Origin: Fibrobacterota bacterium
GTDB taxonomy: Bacteria; Fibrobacterota; Chitinivibrionia; Chitinivibrionales; FEN-1185
Length of the DNA: 64,000 bases
NCBI GenBank assembly: GCA_003165595.1
Contig: PLWQ01000020.1
Span: 21,335-85,334, forward strand
Direction: 5' to 3'
Below, piece after piece: positions 25,381-35,307 of the stretch; position 1 is the first letter of the stretch, and the number at the start of each line of letters is the position of its first letter. Both the position numbers and the translations under genes were made by a program. The notes under the pieces were generated by a model. The model was given only the letters and a program-made list of their open reading frames with translations, had not been told where the DNA came from and did no database searches.

Positions 25381-28062
25381 ATGAATCCCGCCCCAAACAC
25401 CACGACCCGTCCCGCAGGGAAAAGGTCTCTTCTCAAATCACGAACGCTCGGCGACGCAAAGAAGCTTATTGATGCATGCTCTTGCATCGAAGCCGAAGCG
25501 TTTGCAACCTTGAAGACGGCTTCCCCCGGTCTTTCGGCCCAGGCGGCGGCGGAGCGCCTTGTCTCGGTCGGACCCAACACCCCGGCATCTGCGAAAAAGA
25601 CTTCCATGGTCGTTGATATTTACCAGCGCGGGAAAGATCCGCTGGTGCTGCAGCTCCTCATCATAAGCGTGGTGGCGCTCATCATGGGCGACGTGCGTTC
25701 GTCGGTGGTGGTTGCGCTGATGATCGTTCTCAGCGTGTTTCTCGCCTATGTGCAGGAACGGCGCTCCATTCGTGCCGCGGAACAGCTCAAAAAGCTGGTG
25801 CAGACATCTGCGGTCGTGGTGCGCGACGGCAAGGAACTGGAGATCCAGCTTGCCGACGTCGTCCCAGGGGACATCGTGGTCCTCACCGCGGGAGCGATCA
25901 TCCCGGCGGATATCCGCCTCGTGTCGGCAAAAGACTTCTTTGTGAACCAATCGTCAATGACCGGCGAATCGCTGCCCGTGGAAAAGGTGACGGCGCCGCC
26001 CGTCGCGCCCGTTACCGAGGCGCTCGACCTTCCCAACGCCTGCTTCCAGGGGAGCACGGTAGTGAGCGGCTCGGCCCGCGGCATTGCGGTTTGTACCGGC
26101 GGGGCAACGCTCCTTGGCGCAATCGCCCGCGACGTGTCGCGCGCCAAGGAAGCCACGAGCTTTGACAAAGGGGTAAAATCGTTCGTATGGCTCATGGTCC
26201 GGTTCATGGTGGTTATGGTTTCGGCAGTGTTCCTCATTGTGGGACTCACCAAGCACAACTGGATGGAGGCGCTCCTGTTCGGGCTTTCGGTGGCCGTGGG
26301 CCTCACGCCCGAGATGCTGCCTATGATAATGACCGTGTGCCTGTCGAAGGGCGCGCTGGCGATGTCCAAGAAGAAGGTAATTGTCAAGAAGCTCAAGGCC
26401 ATCCAGAACTTCGGGGCCATGAATATCCTGTGCACCGACAAAACCGGCACGCTCACGCAAGACAAGATCGTGCTCGAACGGTATGTGGATGTTACCAGCA
26501 GGCCCAGCGAAGATGTGCTGCGGTACGCCTACATGAACAGCTACTACCAGACCGGCCTGCGCAACCTGCTCGACAAAGCAATCCTCGGCCACGAAGACCT
26601 CGACGTGGAACGCTCGTGCCGCAAGGTGGACGAGCTGCCCTTCGACTTCGTGCGCAAGCGCATGTCGGTGGTTATCGATTACGAAGACATGCATGTTCTT
26701 ATCTGTAAAGGCGCCGTGGAAGAGGTGTACGGCGCGTCGACACATTACCAGGTGGACGACGACATCTACCCCTTGTTCGACGTGGTGAAGAGCGACCTCA
26801 TGGAGGAATACCAGCGCCTCAGCTCCGAAGGCTACCGCGTGCTGGCGGTCGCCTACAAGGAATTCCCCAAAGAAAAGGAGTCGTTTTCGTCGGTCGACGA
26901 AAACGGCCTTGTGCTGCTCGGGTACCTTGCGTTTTTCGACCCGCCCAAGGAATCGTCGGCGCAGGCGATCCGCGCGCTGGAAGACGCCGGCGTACAAGTA
27001 AAGATCCTCACGGGCGACAACGAGCTTGTCACACGCAATGTATGCAGGAACGTGGGCCTGCATGTCGATACCGTCATCACGGGTGCGCAGCTTGCGGGGC
27101 TTTCGGAAGAGCAGCTTTGCAAAACGGTCATGGAAGGCGTGGCATTCGCCCGGCTGTCTCCCATGCAGAAAGAGACCATCATCGAGTGCCTCAAGCGACA
27201 GGGCAAGACCGTCGGCTTTTTGGGGGACGGCATCAACGACGCTGCGGCGCTCAAGGCTGCCGACGTCGGCATATCCGTGGATACCGCGGTTGATATTGCA
27301 AAGGAGTCCGCAGATATCATCCTGCTCGAACGCAGCCTTCTCGTGCTGGAAGAAGGTATCGTGGAGGGGCGCAAGATCTTCGCGAATATCATCAAATACA
27401 TTAAGATGGGTGCGAGTTCGAATTTCGGCAACATGTTCAGCGTGGTGGGCGGAAGCTATTTCCTGCCGTTCCTTCCCATGGCGCCCATTCAGGTGCTGCT
27501 CAACAACCTGCTTTACGACATTTCGCAAACCGGCATTCCCACCGACCATGTCGACGAGGAAATGGTAAAGAAACCGCAGAACTGGGACATCGGTTTCATA
27601 CAACGGTTTATGGTTTTTATCGGACCCATCAGTTCGATCTTCGATTACGCCACGTTTTTCCTCATGCTGAATTTCTTTAAATGTAAAGACCTCGGTCTGG
27701 CTGCACCCGCGGCGCTGGCCGCGAACTTCCCGGTTACCGACAGCCCCGAAAAGACCTACGCCGCCGCGCTCTTCCACACCGGGTGGTTTATCGAGTCGAT
27801 TTTCACCCAGACGCTCATCGTGCACATCATTCGGACCAACAGGATCCCGTTTGTGCAAAGCAGGCCGAGCGCAGGGCTCCTGCTCTCCACGCTGGGGATT
27901 CTCGCGGTCGGCGCTTACCTTCCGTATTCCCCGCTGGCAACGTATTTAGGCCTGGTGCCGTTGCCGCTTGTATACTGGGGCTGGATCGCGGGATTCATGG
28001 CCTGCTACGCGGTACTCACAAACACGGTAAAGCAGTGGTTCAACCGTAGATTCGGAGTGTAA
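25381..28062 (+). CDS. mgtA: P-type ATPase, MgtA-type magnesium importer
   Basis: 893 aa from ATG 25381 (a GTG 21 bp upstream is possible). P-type features in order: cation ATPase N-terminus, actuator TGES motif in MTGESLPVEK, phosphorylation site DKTGTLTQDK, nucleotide domain, hinge GDGINDAAAL, then a six-helix C-terminal membrane part. The helix sequence VGLTPEMLPMIM and the IIIB-type C-terminal region (NNLLYDISQTGIPTDHVD) place it with Mg2+ importers MgtA/MgtB. It imports Mg2+ using ATP in the inner membrane. The PTS IIA-like gene begins 2 bp after its stop. Confidence 0.93.
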   Translation: MNPAPNTTTRPAGKRSLLKSRTLGDAKKLIDACSCIEAEAFATLKTASPGLSAQAAAERLVSVGPNTPASAKKTSMVVDIYQRGKDPLVLQLLIISVVALIMGDVRSSVVVALMIVLSVFLAYVQERRSIRAAEQLKKLVQTSAVVVRDGKELEIQLADVVPGDIVVLTAGAIIPADIRLVSAKDFFVNQSSMTGESLPVEKVTAPPVAPVTEALDLPNACFQGSTVVSGSARGIAVCTGGATLLGAIARDVSRAKEATSFDKGVKSFVWLMVRFMVVMVSAVFLIVGLTKHNWMEALLFGLSVAVGLTPEMLPMIMTVCLSKGALAMSKKKVIVKKLKAIQNFGAMNILCTDKTGTLTQDKIVLERYVDVTSRPSEDVLRYAYMNSYYQTGLRNLLDKAILGHEDLDVERSCRKVDELPFDFVRKRMSVVIDYEDMHVLICKGAVEEVYGASTHYQVDDDIYPLFDVVKSDLMEEYQRLSSEGYRVLAVAYKEFPKEKESFSSVDENGLVLLGYLAFFDPPKESSAQAIRALEDAGVQVKILTGDNELVTRNVCRNVGLHVDTVITGAQLAGLSEEQLCKTVMEGVAFARLSPMQKETIIECLKRQGKTVGFLGDGINDAAALKAADVGISVDTAVDIAKESADIILLERSLLVLEEGIVEGRKIFANIIKYIKMGASSNFGNMFSVVGGSYFLPFLPMAPIQVLLNNLLYDISQTGIPTDHVDEEMVKKPQNWDIGFIQRFMVFIGPISSIFDYATFFLMLNFFKCKDLGLAAPAALAANFPVTDSPEKTYAAALFHTGWFIESIFTQTLIVHIIRTNRIPFVQSRPSAGLLLSTLGILAVGAYLPYSPLATYLGLVPLPLVYWGWIAGFMACYAVLTNTVKQWFNRRFGV

Positions 28063-28064
28063 CG

Positions 28065-28886
28065 ATGAAGAGTCTTCTTTCCGCGCTCCAGGAAGGGCGC
28101 CTGGTTGAACTTCCGGACCCGAACAAGGAAAAAGCGCTCGAATATCTCGCCCTGCTCATTGAGGCGATCCCCGACGCGCATACTCAGGCCGATATTGTCC
28201 AGGAAGTCAAGGAGCGGGAGGCCGCGGCCAGCACCGCCCTTGGCAAGGGCATCGCATGCCCCCACGCGCGCAAGGTCGGCGAAGGAGACCTCTTGTGCGC
28301 CGTGGGATGGTCGCCGCAGGGCATCGACTACGGCGCGCCCGACGGTCAGAAGGTGCAGCTCGTCATCATGTACTTTATCCCGGATTCCCAGCGTAACTCC
28401 TACCTCAAAGAAATTTCGGGACTTGCCAAGGCCGTTGAAAAAACCCACGGCATCGCCTCGATAGCCACGGCCGGCGACATTCACGCGGTTCGCAGCCAGC
28501 TGCTCGACTGGGTCGGATACGCCATCGACTCCGCCATTCCGGACGCCAAGGCCCGAATGATTAAGCTGCAGGAGAAACAGGCGGCGTTCCTCGCGGCCGA
28601 GCCGGGCAAGCCCGTTCGCCCGTTTACCATCGTTCCCTTTTACGTACTCGTGCCCGAGGCGGGCCGCCCGGTGGTGCTTGCGCCCGAGCCCGATTTCGTG
28701 CGCGCCATGGAATCGCAGCCGTCAATTGCCGACCTGCTCAGGAGGAACGAGGGGTTCCAATGCGGCGGCTATCAGATCATTGTGCGGTCGGCGTCGACCT
28801 TTGCGGCCAACAGGGTGCTGCACGATTGCGTTGCGGTGAAGCCGGCATCGGGGCCCTCCGGGAGCAACGGTGGTGCCCGGGCCTAG
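28065..28886 (+). CDS. PTS IIA (fructose/nitrogen type) domain protein
   Basis: 273 aa. The N-terminal 150 residues are a type 2 EIIA domain, with the phospho-histidine motif IACPHARK preceded by ALGKG. The C-terminal 120 residues are unlike known PTS parts and have a loosely conserved PFTIVPFYVLVPEAGRPV segment. No sugar permease is nearby, so this is not a transport component. IIA-Ntr proteins regulate potassium transporters in other bacteria, so a regulatory role on the coupled MgtA is a fair inference. Confidence 0.82.
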   Translation: MKSLLSALQEGRLVELPDPNKEKALEYLALLIEAIPDAHTQADIVQEVKEREAAASTALGKGIACPHARKVGEGDLLCAVGWSPQGIDYGAPDGQKVQLVIMYFIPDSQRNSYLKEISGLAKAVEKTHGIASIATAGDIHAVRSQLLDWVGYAIDSAIPDAKARMIKLQEKQAAFLAAEPGKPVRPFTIVPFYVLVPEAGRPVVLAPEPDFVRAMESQPSIADLLRRNEGFQCGGYQIIVRSASTFAANRVLHDCVAVKPASGPSGSNGGARA

Positions 28887-29158
28887 GCCGTCCCAGCCCT
28901 CCGGCCTTACGCGGTCTCCGGTTTTTCGCCGCGCCTGCCGCGGAGCCTGAACCCCTCCGCACGCCGCTTTTCCCTGGGGCCCGTCCAAAAACCTCACGGG
29001 CTGCCCATACCTTCTTTTGTCCATTGCGTAATCGCAATATAATGTACCATACCGTCGGGCACGGTTTATATTCCGAAAGAGCCGCAACCCCATCATTTAT
29101 GCTTATTCATTGCCCATGTAAAAGATTAGCGGTAATCCCTGCGGGAATTTCCGTCATA
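28887..29158. other. intergenic region before repeat copy B
   Basis: No gene seen. A short palindrome ATTGCGTAATCGCAAT lies near 29023-29038. Confidence 0.35.
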
Positions 29159-29275
29159 GACCACGGCCTTTGGCCGTGGGGCAATGCTAAACGTCGCCGC
29201 GAGACGCGGCCTTTCTTTATTCCACCCCTTTCAGGGGTGAAACAAAGCCTTGGCCTATGGCCGTGGTTGTTTACT
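29159..29275 (+). repeat. four-hairpin dispersed repeat, copy B
   Basis: Hairpins in order: CCACGGCC/GGCCGTGG (29161-29179), CCGCG/CGCGG, ACCCCT/AGGGGT, GGCC-TAT-GGCC. The end is GTGGTTGTTTACT. Linkers CTTTCTTTATT and ACAAAGCC match copies A and C. The bases of the stems differ from the other copies while pairing is kept (CGCC to CGGCC, GCGGGT to ACCCCT), which points to selection on structure. Confidence 0.7.
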
Positions 29276-29361
29276 CTCACGGCGTCCAATCAGTTGAGCC
29301 CGCACCCTGAGTGACCGGCGTTCTGCCGGAAAAACGGAAATCGCAAACGGGGAGGTCGTTG

Positions 29362-32300
29362 ATGCCTTCAAGGAAGCCTTCCGACGGCGCAAAACCCGTT
29401 CGGAACAATGCCGAGAAGCGCGGCACCGTGCACGAATCTGCCACCCTAAAATCCGCCGAGCAGGCTCTTCGGGAGAGTGAAGAGAACTTCCGCGTTCTGT
29501 TTGAGGAGAATCCACTGCCGACCATTCTTTCCGAATTGCCTTCCGGTCGAATTGCTTTTGTGAACAAGCGTCTGGCCGCCATCTTGGGCCTGCCTCCCGA
29601 AGCCATCGTGGGGAAGACAGCCAACGACCTTGGTCTGCTCAAAAATCCTTCCGACCAGCAAAAATTGACCGCCCTGATCACCGGTCAGGGGTATGTTGAT
29701 AATGTGGAAGTCGACAGGGTTTCCCGCGAAGGAAGGCACGGCACCGATCTTGTCTTCATGCGGATCGTCACCATCAGCGGGAAACCGTATTGCCTTACCG
29801 TTCTGCAGGACGTTACCGAACGCAAGCGGGCCGAAACGGCGCTTCACGAAAGTGAAGCTCGTTTCCAGAAGATTGTCGAGCAGGCCCCGATCGCGATGGC
29901 CATTGTCGGCATGGACAGTACGATCGAGTATATCAACCGTAAAGCAGTTACCGTCTTCGGGTATCCGCATCAAGACATTCCGACCATGGACAGGTGGTGG
30001 GTACAGGCCTATCCGGACGCGGCGTATCGCGAGGAAGTGGTCGCCGACTGGACCGGACGCGTACAACGTGCGATTGTTGAGGACAGGGAGATTGCCGGCA
30101 ACGAGTACCGGACCACCTGCAAGGACGGCAGCGTGAAGACCATGTTCATTTCCGGGGTCCCTGTTGCCAACAAGATTTTCGTGATGTTCGACGATATCAC
30201 AGAGCGCAAACTGGCCGAGGAAGCCCTGAGAAGGAGCGAGGACAGATACCGGCGTCTTGTCGAGACGACAGCTACGGGCTATGTTATTGTTGACACCAAG
30301 GGGGGTGTTCTTGATGCAAATCTGGAGTATGTCCGTCTTTCGGGCCATCAAAATCTTAATGAAATTGTTGGACGAAGCGTCGTGGAATGGACTGCTGACG
30401 AAGAAAAGGAATCGAACGCACAAGCCGTTGCGACATGCTTGAGAAAAGGCTTCATCAGGAATTTTGAAGTTACCTACGTTGACAGAACCGGCAAACGGAC
30501 CCCCGTTGAAATCAATGCGACCGTAATGGAAAAGGAAGGCAAACAGCAAATACTCACTTTGTGCCGCGACATAACCGAGCGCAAACATGCCGAAACTTCA
30601 CTGCGCCTGCGCGAGTCATATTTATCCGCAATTATCGAAAATCAACCAGGGCTGTTGTGGCTGAAAGACCGGGATGGCAGGTTTCTCGCCGTCAATACCA
30701 AGTTCTCGGATTCAAGCGGAATGCGGAATTCGGAGGCTCTTGTCGGCAGGACCGATTTCGACATATGGCCGCAGGAATTGGCAGCCGGGTACGTTGCGGA
30801 TGACGACAAGGTAATTAAATCGGGAAAACCATTCATCGTTGAAGAACCTATTGCAGATAGGGGCAAGATTCGGTGGTTCGAGACTTTTAAAGCCCCGATT
30901 TTTGACAAACAAGGGGTCGTTATTGGAACGACAGGTTTCTCCCGCGACATCACCGAGCGCAAACGCGCCGAGGATGCGCTTCGGGAGAGCGAGGAACGGT
31001 TTTCCAAGGCTTTCAAGACGTCGCCCTACTCCTACGTGATCGCAAATATGGAGGACGGCGCTATTATCGAGGTCAACGATGCCTTCACCACCATCTCCGG
31101 GTTCACCCGGGAAGAAGCCTTAGGGATCTCGACGCTCACCTTGAATTTCTGGGTGATTGAAGAAGATCGAAAGCGCATGGTAGCCAACCTTCGCGATAGC
31201 GGCGTGGTGGAGCGCATGGAGACAAAACTGCGCGGAAAGAACGGGAACATTGTGACTGCACTACTCTTCGCCCGCATGATCAAGCTGGGCAACAGAATGT
31301 GCATACTTTCCATCATGGAAGACATCACGACGCGCAAACGGGCCGAGGAAGCGGTTGCCGCGGAAAAGGAACGTCTTTCCGTCACGCTGCGCAGCATCGG
31401 CGACGGCGTGATTACAACCGACATCAGCGGCTGCATCGTTATCATGAACAAGGTCGCCGAAGAAATCACCGGCTGGACGCAGCGCGAGGCGCAGGGCAGG
31501 CCGCTCGACGAAGTTTTTACAATTGTCAACGAAATTACGCGCCAACCCTGTGAGAACCCCGTGGCAAAAGTGCTCTCGACCGGGAAGGTCATAGAACTGG
31601 CGAATCACACGCTTCTTGTCGCGCGCGACGGCACGCAGCGGGTGATAGCCGACAGCGGCGCACCCATCAAAGACGGCGACGGCACTACCGTCGGCGTTGT
31701 TCTTGTTTTTCGCGACATGACCGAAAAGCAGAAGACCATGGAGGCGATTCAGCGGGCCGCGAAACTCGACTCGCTCGGCATTCTCGCGGGCGGCATTGCC
31801 CACGATTTCAACAATCTGCTCACGGGGATTTTTGGCTACATATCGCTGTCCCGTTCGGTGGCAAAGGACGCAAGGGCTGTCGAATACCTTGATGCGACCA
31901 TGGCCAGCATGAACCGCGCCAGGGCGCTCACCCAGCAACTGCTGACCTTCGCCAAGGGAGGAGCGCCGGTCCAGAAGACAACGCCGCTCGTTCCATTCAT
32001 TAAGGAGGCCGCGCAATTCGCGCTGAGCGGATCGAACATTTCGTGCACGTTCTCACTGGCCCCCGACCTCCGTCATTGCAATATTGACAAAAACCAAATC
32101 GGCCAGGTCATCGACAACCTTGTCATTAATGCGCAGCAGGCAATGCCGGGCGGCGGGGCGCTGGAGATCACGGCCGCAAACCTTTCTTTTGGAGAGAAGG
32201 AGCATCCCGCGCTGGCACGGGGCGATTACGTGAAGGTTTCAATCAAGGACTTCGGTATCGGCATACCGAAGGAAATCATTCCCCGCATATTTGATCCCTT

Positions 32301-32859
32301 CTACACCACAAAGAGCAAGGGGCACGGCCTCGGTCTCGCCACCTGCTATTCGATCATCAACCGTCATGGCGGCTGCATCGATGTGGAGTCGGAGCCGGGT
32401 AAGGGAAGCACCTTTCACGTGTACCTGCCCGCCTCAATGGAGTCGGCGGCCGGGATATCACAGGCAATTGTCAATCACAGAGGAAGCGGCACGATCCTGG
32501 TGATGGATGATGAGGACGCGGTGCGGACAACCGTTCGGGCAATGCTGGAAACGCTTGGCTACTCCGTGGTCTGCAGGAACAGCGGAAGGGATGCAGTGGA
32601 TTTCTACGTCAACGAAACCAAGGCCAATCGGAAGTTTGCAGCACTGATGTTTGACCTCACCGTCGCCGGCGGTATGGGAGGAATACAAGCCGTCGCGGAG
32701 ATCCGGAAGCTGAACAAGGACATTCCGGTTTTTGTGGTGAGCGGATACGCGGATAATTCCGCGCTCAAGGACCCGGGCGCTTTCGGATTCACTGCCGGTC
32801 TTTCGAAGCCGTTCACCGTCGCGGAGCTTTCGGAACTGCTCAGCAAGTATGTGAGGTAA
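29362..32859 (+). CDS. hybrid sensor histidine kinase with six PAS domains and a receiver
   Basis: 1165 aa from ATG 29362, preceded by GGGGAGG at 29350-29356; GTG 29311 is possible. About six PAS domains follow one another, with D(I/V)TERKRAE-type PAC junctions between the first five and DMTEKQK after the last. The histidine kinase core has its phospho-histidine in GGIAHDFNNLLTG, N box NLVINAQQAM, G1 DFGIGIPKE and G2 GHGLGLA. A C-terminal receiver follows: acidic pair MDDED, phospho-aspartate in MFDLTVAGG, lysine in LSKPF. No membrane helix, so a soluble sensor, with the PAS domains likely reading small ligands or redox. The FNNLL subtype is common in hybrid kinases. The receiver output is unknown, and no response regulator with a DNA-binding domain is adjacent. 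Confidence 0.93.
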   Translation: MPSRKPSDGAKPVRNNAEKRGTVHESATLKSAEQALRESEENFRVLFEENPLPTILSELPSGRIAFVNKRLAAILGLPPEAIVGKTANDLGLLKNPSDQQKLTALITGQGYVDNVEVDRVSREGRHGTDLVFMRIVTISGKPYCLTVLQDVTERKRAETALHESEARFQKIVEQAPIAMAIVGMDSTIEYINRKAVTVFGYPHQDIPTMDRWWVQAYPDAAYREEVVADWTGRVQRAIVEDREIAGNEYRTTCKDGSVKTMFISGVPVANKIFVMFDDITERKLAEEALRRSEDRYRRLVETTATGYVIVDTKGGVLDANLEYVRLSGHQNLNEIVGRSVVEWTADEEKESNAQAVATCLRKGFIRNFEVTYVDRTGKRTPVEINATVMEKEGKQQILTLCRDITERKHAETSLRLRESYLSAIIENQPGLLWLKDRDGRFLAVNTKFSDSSGMRNSEALVGRTDFDIWPQELAAGYVADDDKVIKSGKPFIVEEPIADRGKIRWFETFKAPIFDKQGVVIGTTGFSRDITERKRAEDALRESEERFSKAFKTSPYSYVIANMEDGAIIEVNDAFTTISGFTREEALGISTLTLNFWVIEEDRKRMVANLRDSGVVERMETKLRGKNGNIVTALLFARMIKLGNRMCILSIMEDITTRKRAEEAVAAEKERLSVTLRSIGDGVITTDISGCIVIMNKVAEEITGWTQREAQGRPLDEVFTIVNEITRQPCENPVAKVLSTGKVIELANHTLLVARDGTQRVIADSGAPIKDGDGTTVGVVLVFRDMTEKQKTMEAIQRAAKLDSLGILAGGIAHDFNNLLTGIFGYISLSRSVAKDARAVEYLDATMASMNRARALTQQLLTFAKGGAPVQKTTPLVPFIKEAAQFALSGSNISCTFSLAPDLRHCNIDKNQIGQVIDNLVINAQQAMPGGGALEITAANLSFGEKEHPALARGDYVKVSIKDFGIGIPKEIIPRIFDPFYTTKSKGHGLGLATCYSIINRHGGCIDVESEPGKGSTFHVYLPASMESAAGISQAIVNHRGSGTILVMDDEDAVRTTVRAMLETLGYSVVCRNSGRDAVDFYVNETKANRKFAALMFDLTVAGGMGGIQAVAEIRKLNKDIPVFVVSGYADNSALKDPGAFGFTAGLSKPFTVAELSELLSKYVR

Positions 32860-33002
32860 ATGCCGGGCAGGTCGCGCGGAACCGGTGAAAAAGATCGTTA
32901 CGCAGGAACTTGTGCTCAGTTTCCCGAAGCGTGCTGAGGCGCTCACAGGAAAACAGCATGAGAAGGTTCTGCAGAGTGGAGCGCACGCGGCCGGTTGCCG
33001 TC

Positions 33003-34397
33003 TCACTCGCGCGTTGAAATGCAGAGCGAGCCCTTCGCCAGCACCACGGTGCGAATGGCCGCATCGGTAAGCGTCACGCCGCCGATGGACAGCGAGTCGA
33101 TGGCACCGGTCACAAAGACATTGGGCGCAATTTCCTTATGCGAAAGCATCTTTTGCACCATGAGCTGCGTTTCGAGCAGGCGCTCGCGCACGGGAAAACG
33201 GAGGAACGGCTTTACCTTGTCCAGAATTATTCCGTGAAGGAGCCACCCCGCCGCCGAGTGCAGCGCGTTGCGGGTGGATATATCGAACTCAAGGTCTTCT
33301 ATCGATACCGTTGAAGACGGGGCGTCGTAGTTCACGCGGCCTATAACGTACACCTTGCCGGAGAACGAGCCGGTAAACTCCATACTCACCACCGCGTATC
33401 CCCGCATGCCGTACAGGTTGATGTCCTGGACGATCACCTCTTTGTCGCCTGCTGTAAAGTTCCTTCCCTTGAGCGCGCCGGAAAGCATCTGGGTGGCGCT
33501 CGCGTAGGAGATTTCGGTGTACAGGTTTATCACGAACGAGGTGTCGATGCTGTTTGCAACGGTAAAGGCGGGCAGGGAATCGCTCGGGCTGGACGCGGGC
33601 TGCCCGCCGAGAAAAGTTTCGGCAACCGACCGTATGCCGACGGCGCCGCGCATGGTGCCGGATTTTCCGCGCAGCTGTGTCATGCTCACGGATACGGGGG
33701 AGAGCCGCAGCCACAGGCTGTCGGGCGAATCGGTGATCAGAATGGGCGCCTGGATACGTTTCCAGAGCGGGACCAGCATCTTCTTGAGATCGAGCATGCC
33801 GTTCACCGCGGAGTCGATTGCGCTGCCGAGGGCCTCCTGCTGGGTGCTGAGGAGAACATCGGCTATAGGGGTAACCGGGATGGAAATGAATCGCACGCGC
33901 ACCACGGGCTCGGTAATCCATTCGTAGCCGTCCGACTGCGACACTGTGGTCACCTTCCAGTCGTTCGCAACGGTAAAGCGCGAGCGGAACTTGAGCGCGA
34001 TGGCCGCCTCCACCTCCTGGTATTCGGTATGCGAAAACCCGAGCGCGTTCAGCGTGAACTGGAACTGAAGCCAGATCTTGAGCGGCACACGGTAAGAAAT
34101 CTGGTCGCTGTCGAGGTCGAGCCTGATGGAATCGCTTTTCCAGACCTTGAGCTTGACCGGTTTCATCCCCGCGATCGACAGGGTGTCGCATTGGAAAAGA
34201 AGGCCGTTAATCTGGGCGTTGAGCAGTTGTTCGAGGTAGCTGGTCTTCATTTCCAGGGGAACGTCAACAACCGATGGCACGGGCGTGAAGCCTGCCGCGG
34301 GCGAGAGGTCGCCCGGCAGTTCGACCCTGGTCTGCACCCTGGGCACACAGGAGATAAACGCGACCAGAAGGGTGACAGCAATGCAACGTTTGGTCAT
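33003..34397 (-). CDS. DUF4403-family lipoprotein
   Basis: 464 aa. A signal peptide ends in lipobox AFISC. The mature protein has repeated beta-rich halves typical of DUF4403 (VPLEMKTSYLEQLLNAQING, DSDQISYRVPLKIWLQFQF, then GYAVVSMEFTGSFSGKVYVIG, FDISTRNALHSAAGWLLHG). DUF4403 proteins resemble lipid-binding TULIP/SMP-type folds and probably sit in the envelope, but the role is unproven. It is convergent with the histidine kinase and has its own promoter region at about 34400-34500. Confidence 0.85.
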   Translation of the reverse strand: MTKRCIAVTLLVAFISCVPRVQTRVELPGDLSPAAGFTPVPSVVDVPLEMKTSYLEQLLNAQINGLLFQCDTLSIAGMKPVKLKVWKSDSIRLDLDSDQISYRVPLKIWLQFQFTLNALGFSHTEYQEVEAAIALKFRSRFTVANDWKVTTVSQSDGYEWITEPVVRVRFISIPVTPIADVLLSTQQEALGSAIDSAVNGMLDLKKMLVPLWKRIQAPILITDSPDSLWLRLSPVSVSMTQLRGKSGTMRGAVGIRSVAETFLGGQPASSPSDSLPAFTVANSIDTSFVINLYTEISYASATQMLSGALKGRNFTAGDKEVIVQDINLYGMRGYAVVSMEFTGSFSGKVYVIGRVNYDAPSSTVSIEDLEFDISTRNALHSAAGWLLHGIILDKVKPFLRFPVRERLLETQLMVQKMLSHKEIAPNVFVTGAIDSLSIGGVTLTDAAIRTVVLAKGSLCISTRE

Positions 34398-34555
34398 AAA
34401 AAATCGGGATAAAAGCGGTGGATTGAAGAGTAAAATAATATATTTCCGTTGGCGGGAACCACCTTGCGATTACAAAGCACCCCAGAATTCCTGAATAACA
34501 TAATGCTGTGAAATGCAAAGAAAACGCAAGCGCCCACGAGTCAAGATTGGGCGAG

Positions 34556-35026
34556 TTAGCTCCAATCGTATCCTGATTGTTTTCCTGTAATTGATTCTAT
34601 CTTAATTTTGATGATTGCAATATTTGCAACTTCTTTCCGATCAAATCGGTATTCTATTCCCGGTGAATACTTTTCCATTATTGCATTTAATCCAATTATC
34701 TTTTCTTCGTATTCTTCAATTACGATTGCTTTCCCAAACCCGATAACGCTTTTATATTTTGTTCCCCAATTGCAAGCCTTTTCATTTTTGACAATTTCAA
34801 TAGCAGTATCAATTTCCAGACAAACATTTGGATTTGCTTCTATTAAATCCAATTTTAGCCCCTGGTTTGCCGAATGACAAAATATTTCTTTTTGGAAATA
34901 GCCAAAATTGACGGGAACAATGTAGGGATATTGTTGGCCCAGCATGCCGATTCGGCAAATTGTTGCAGATTGAATTATTGCTTCAATTTCTGCAAAGTCG
35001 CTTATTTCTTTATCGTTTCTTCTCAT
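34556..35026 (-). CDS. pyridoxamine 5'-phosphate oxidase-like (NimA-type) flavin protein
   Basis: 156 aa from ATG 35026. The open frame continues upstream, but that part runs through a large palindrome and is not conserved-looking. The split-barrel core is visible: ATICRIGMLGQQYPYIVPVN, FGYFQKEIFCHSANQGLKL, VCLEIDTAIE, YKSVIGFGKAIVIEEYEEK. It likely binds FMN or heme. The gene is markedly more AT-rich than its neighbours. Its stop codon lies in GCTAAC, and a matching GTTAGC lies upstream (35258-35264 on the plus strand reads GCTAACG), an arrangement seen in integron gene cassettes. Confidence 0.75.
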   Translation of the reverse strand: MRRNDKEISDFAEIEAIIQSATICRIGMLGQQYPYIVPVNFGYFQKEIFCHSANQGLKLDLIEANPNVCLEIDTAIEIVKNEKACNWGTKYKSVIGFGKAIVIEEYEEKIIGLNAIMEKYSPGIEYRFDRKEVANIAIIKIKIESITGKQSGYDWS

Positions 35027-35047
35027 ATTTATGGCGCTTCGGCGATT

Positions 35048-35230
35048 TGTGTGGGTCCTGCCAGGGTGCGCCCCTTTCGGCCCTTGTAAGGCGAAAATGC
35101 ACCCCGTCCATACAGGAGCTTGTGAGAAACATAACTCCCTTTGCGAAAAGCGCTTGAGCGAAATACCGCTCCTGTATGGACGTGTCGCTTGCACAAGGGC
35201 CTTCCGGGGCATCACCCTGTCACCCACACA
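35048..35230. repeat. long imperfect palindrome
   Basis: Left arm from TGTGTGGGT at 35048 to TCCATACAGGAG; right arm from CTCCTGTATGGA to ACCCACACA at 35230. Arms are about 65-75 bp with several mismatches; the inner 12 bp match perfectly. The loop is about 50 bp. It could be a small MITE or a strong cruciform. It lies between the flavin gene start and the attC-like hairpin. Confidence 0.6.
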
Positions 35231-35257
35231 AGTACGCGATGCCCCATATTTATTTCT

Positions 35258-35307
35258 GCTAACGGGCGAAGCTGATGGTTTGCCGCTCAGTTGCGTTTAA
35301 CGTTAGG
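35258..35307. other. attC-like hairpin
   Basis: GCTAACG ... CGTTAGG at the ends, with inner stem AGCTGA/TCAGTT extended by GCG/TGC and an 11-nt loop. The core pair (CTAAC/GTTAG) and the nested arms resemble an integron attC site, but at 50 nt it is slightly short and no integrase gene is seen in the window. Confidence 0.25.

Noticed and set aside
25954-27858. 634-residue open frame opposite mgtA
   Set aside because: Antisense to a well-conserved gene and without family motifs; GC-rich codon bias opens such frames.
34820-35227. Longer start for the flavin gene
   Set aside because: The upstream part reads through a large palindrome and is not like the family; the start at 35026 fits.
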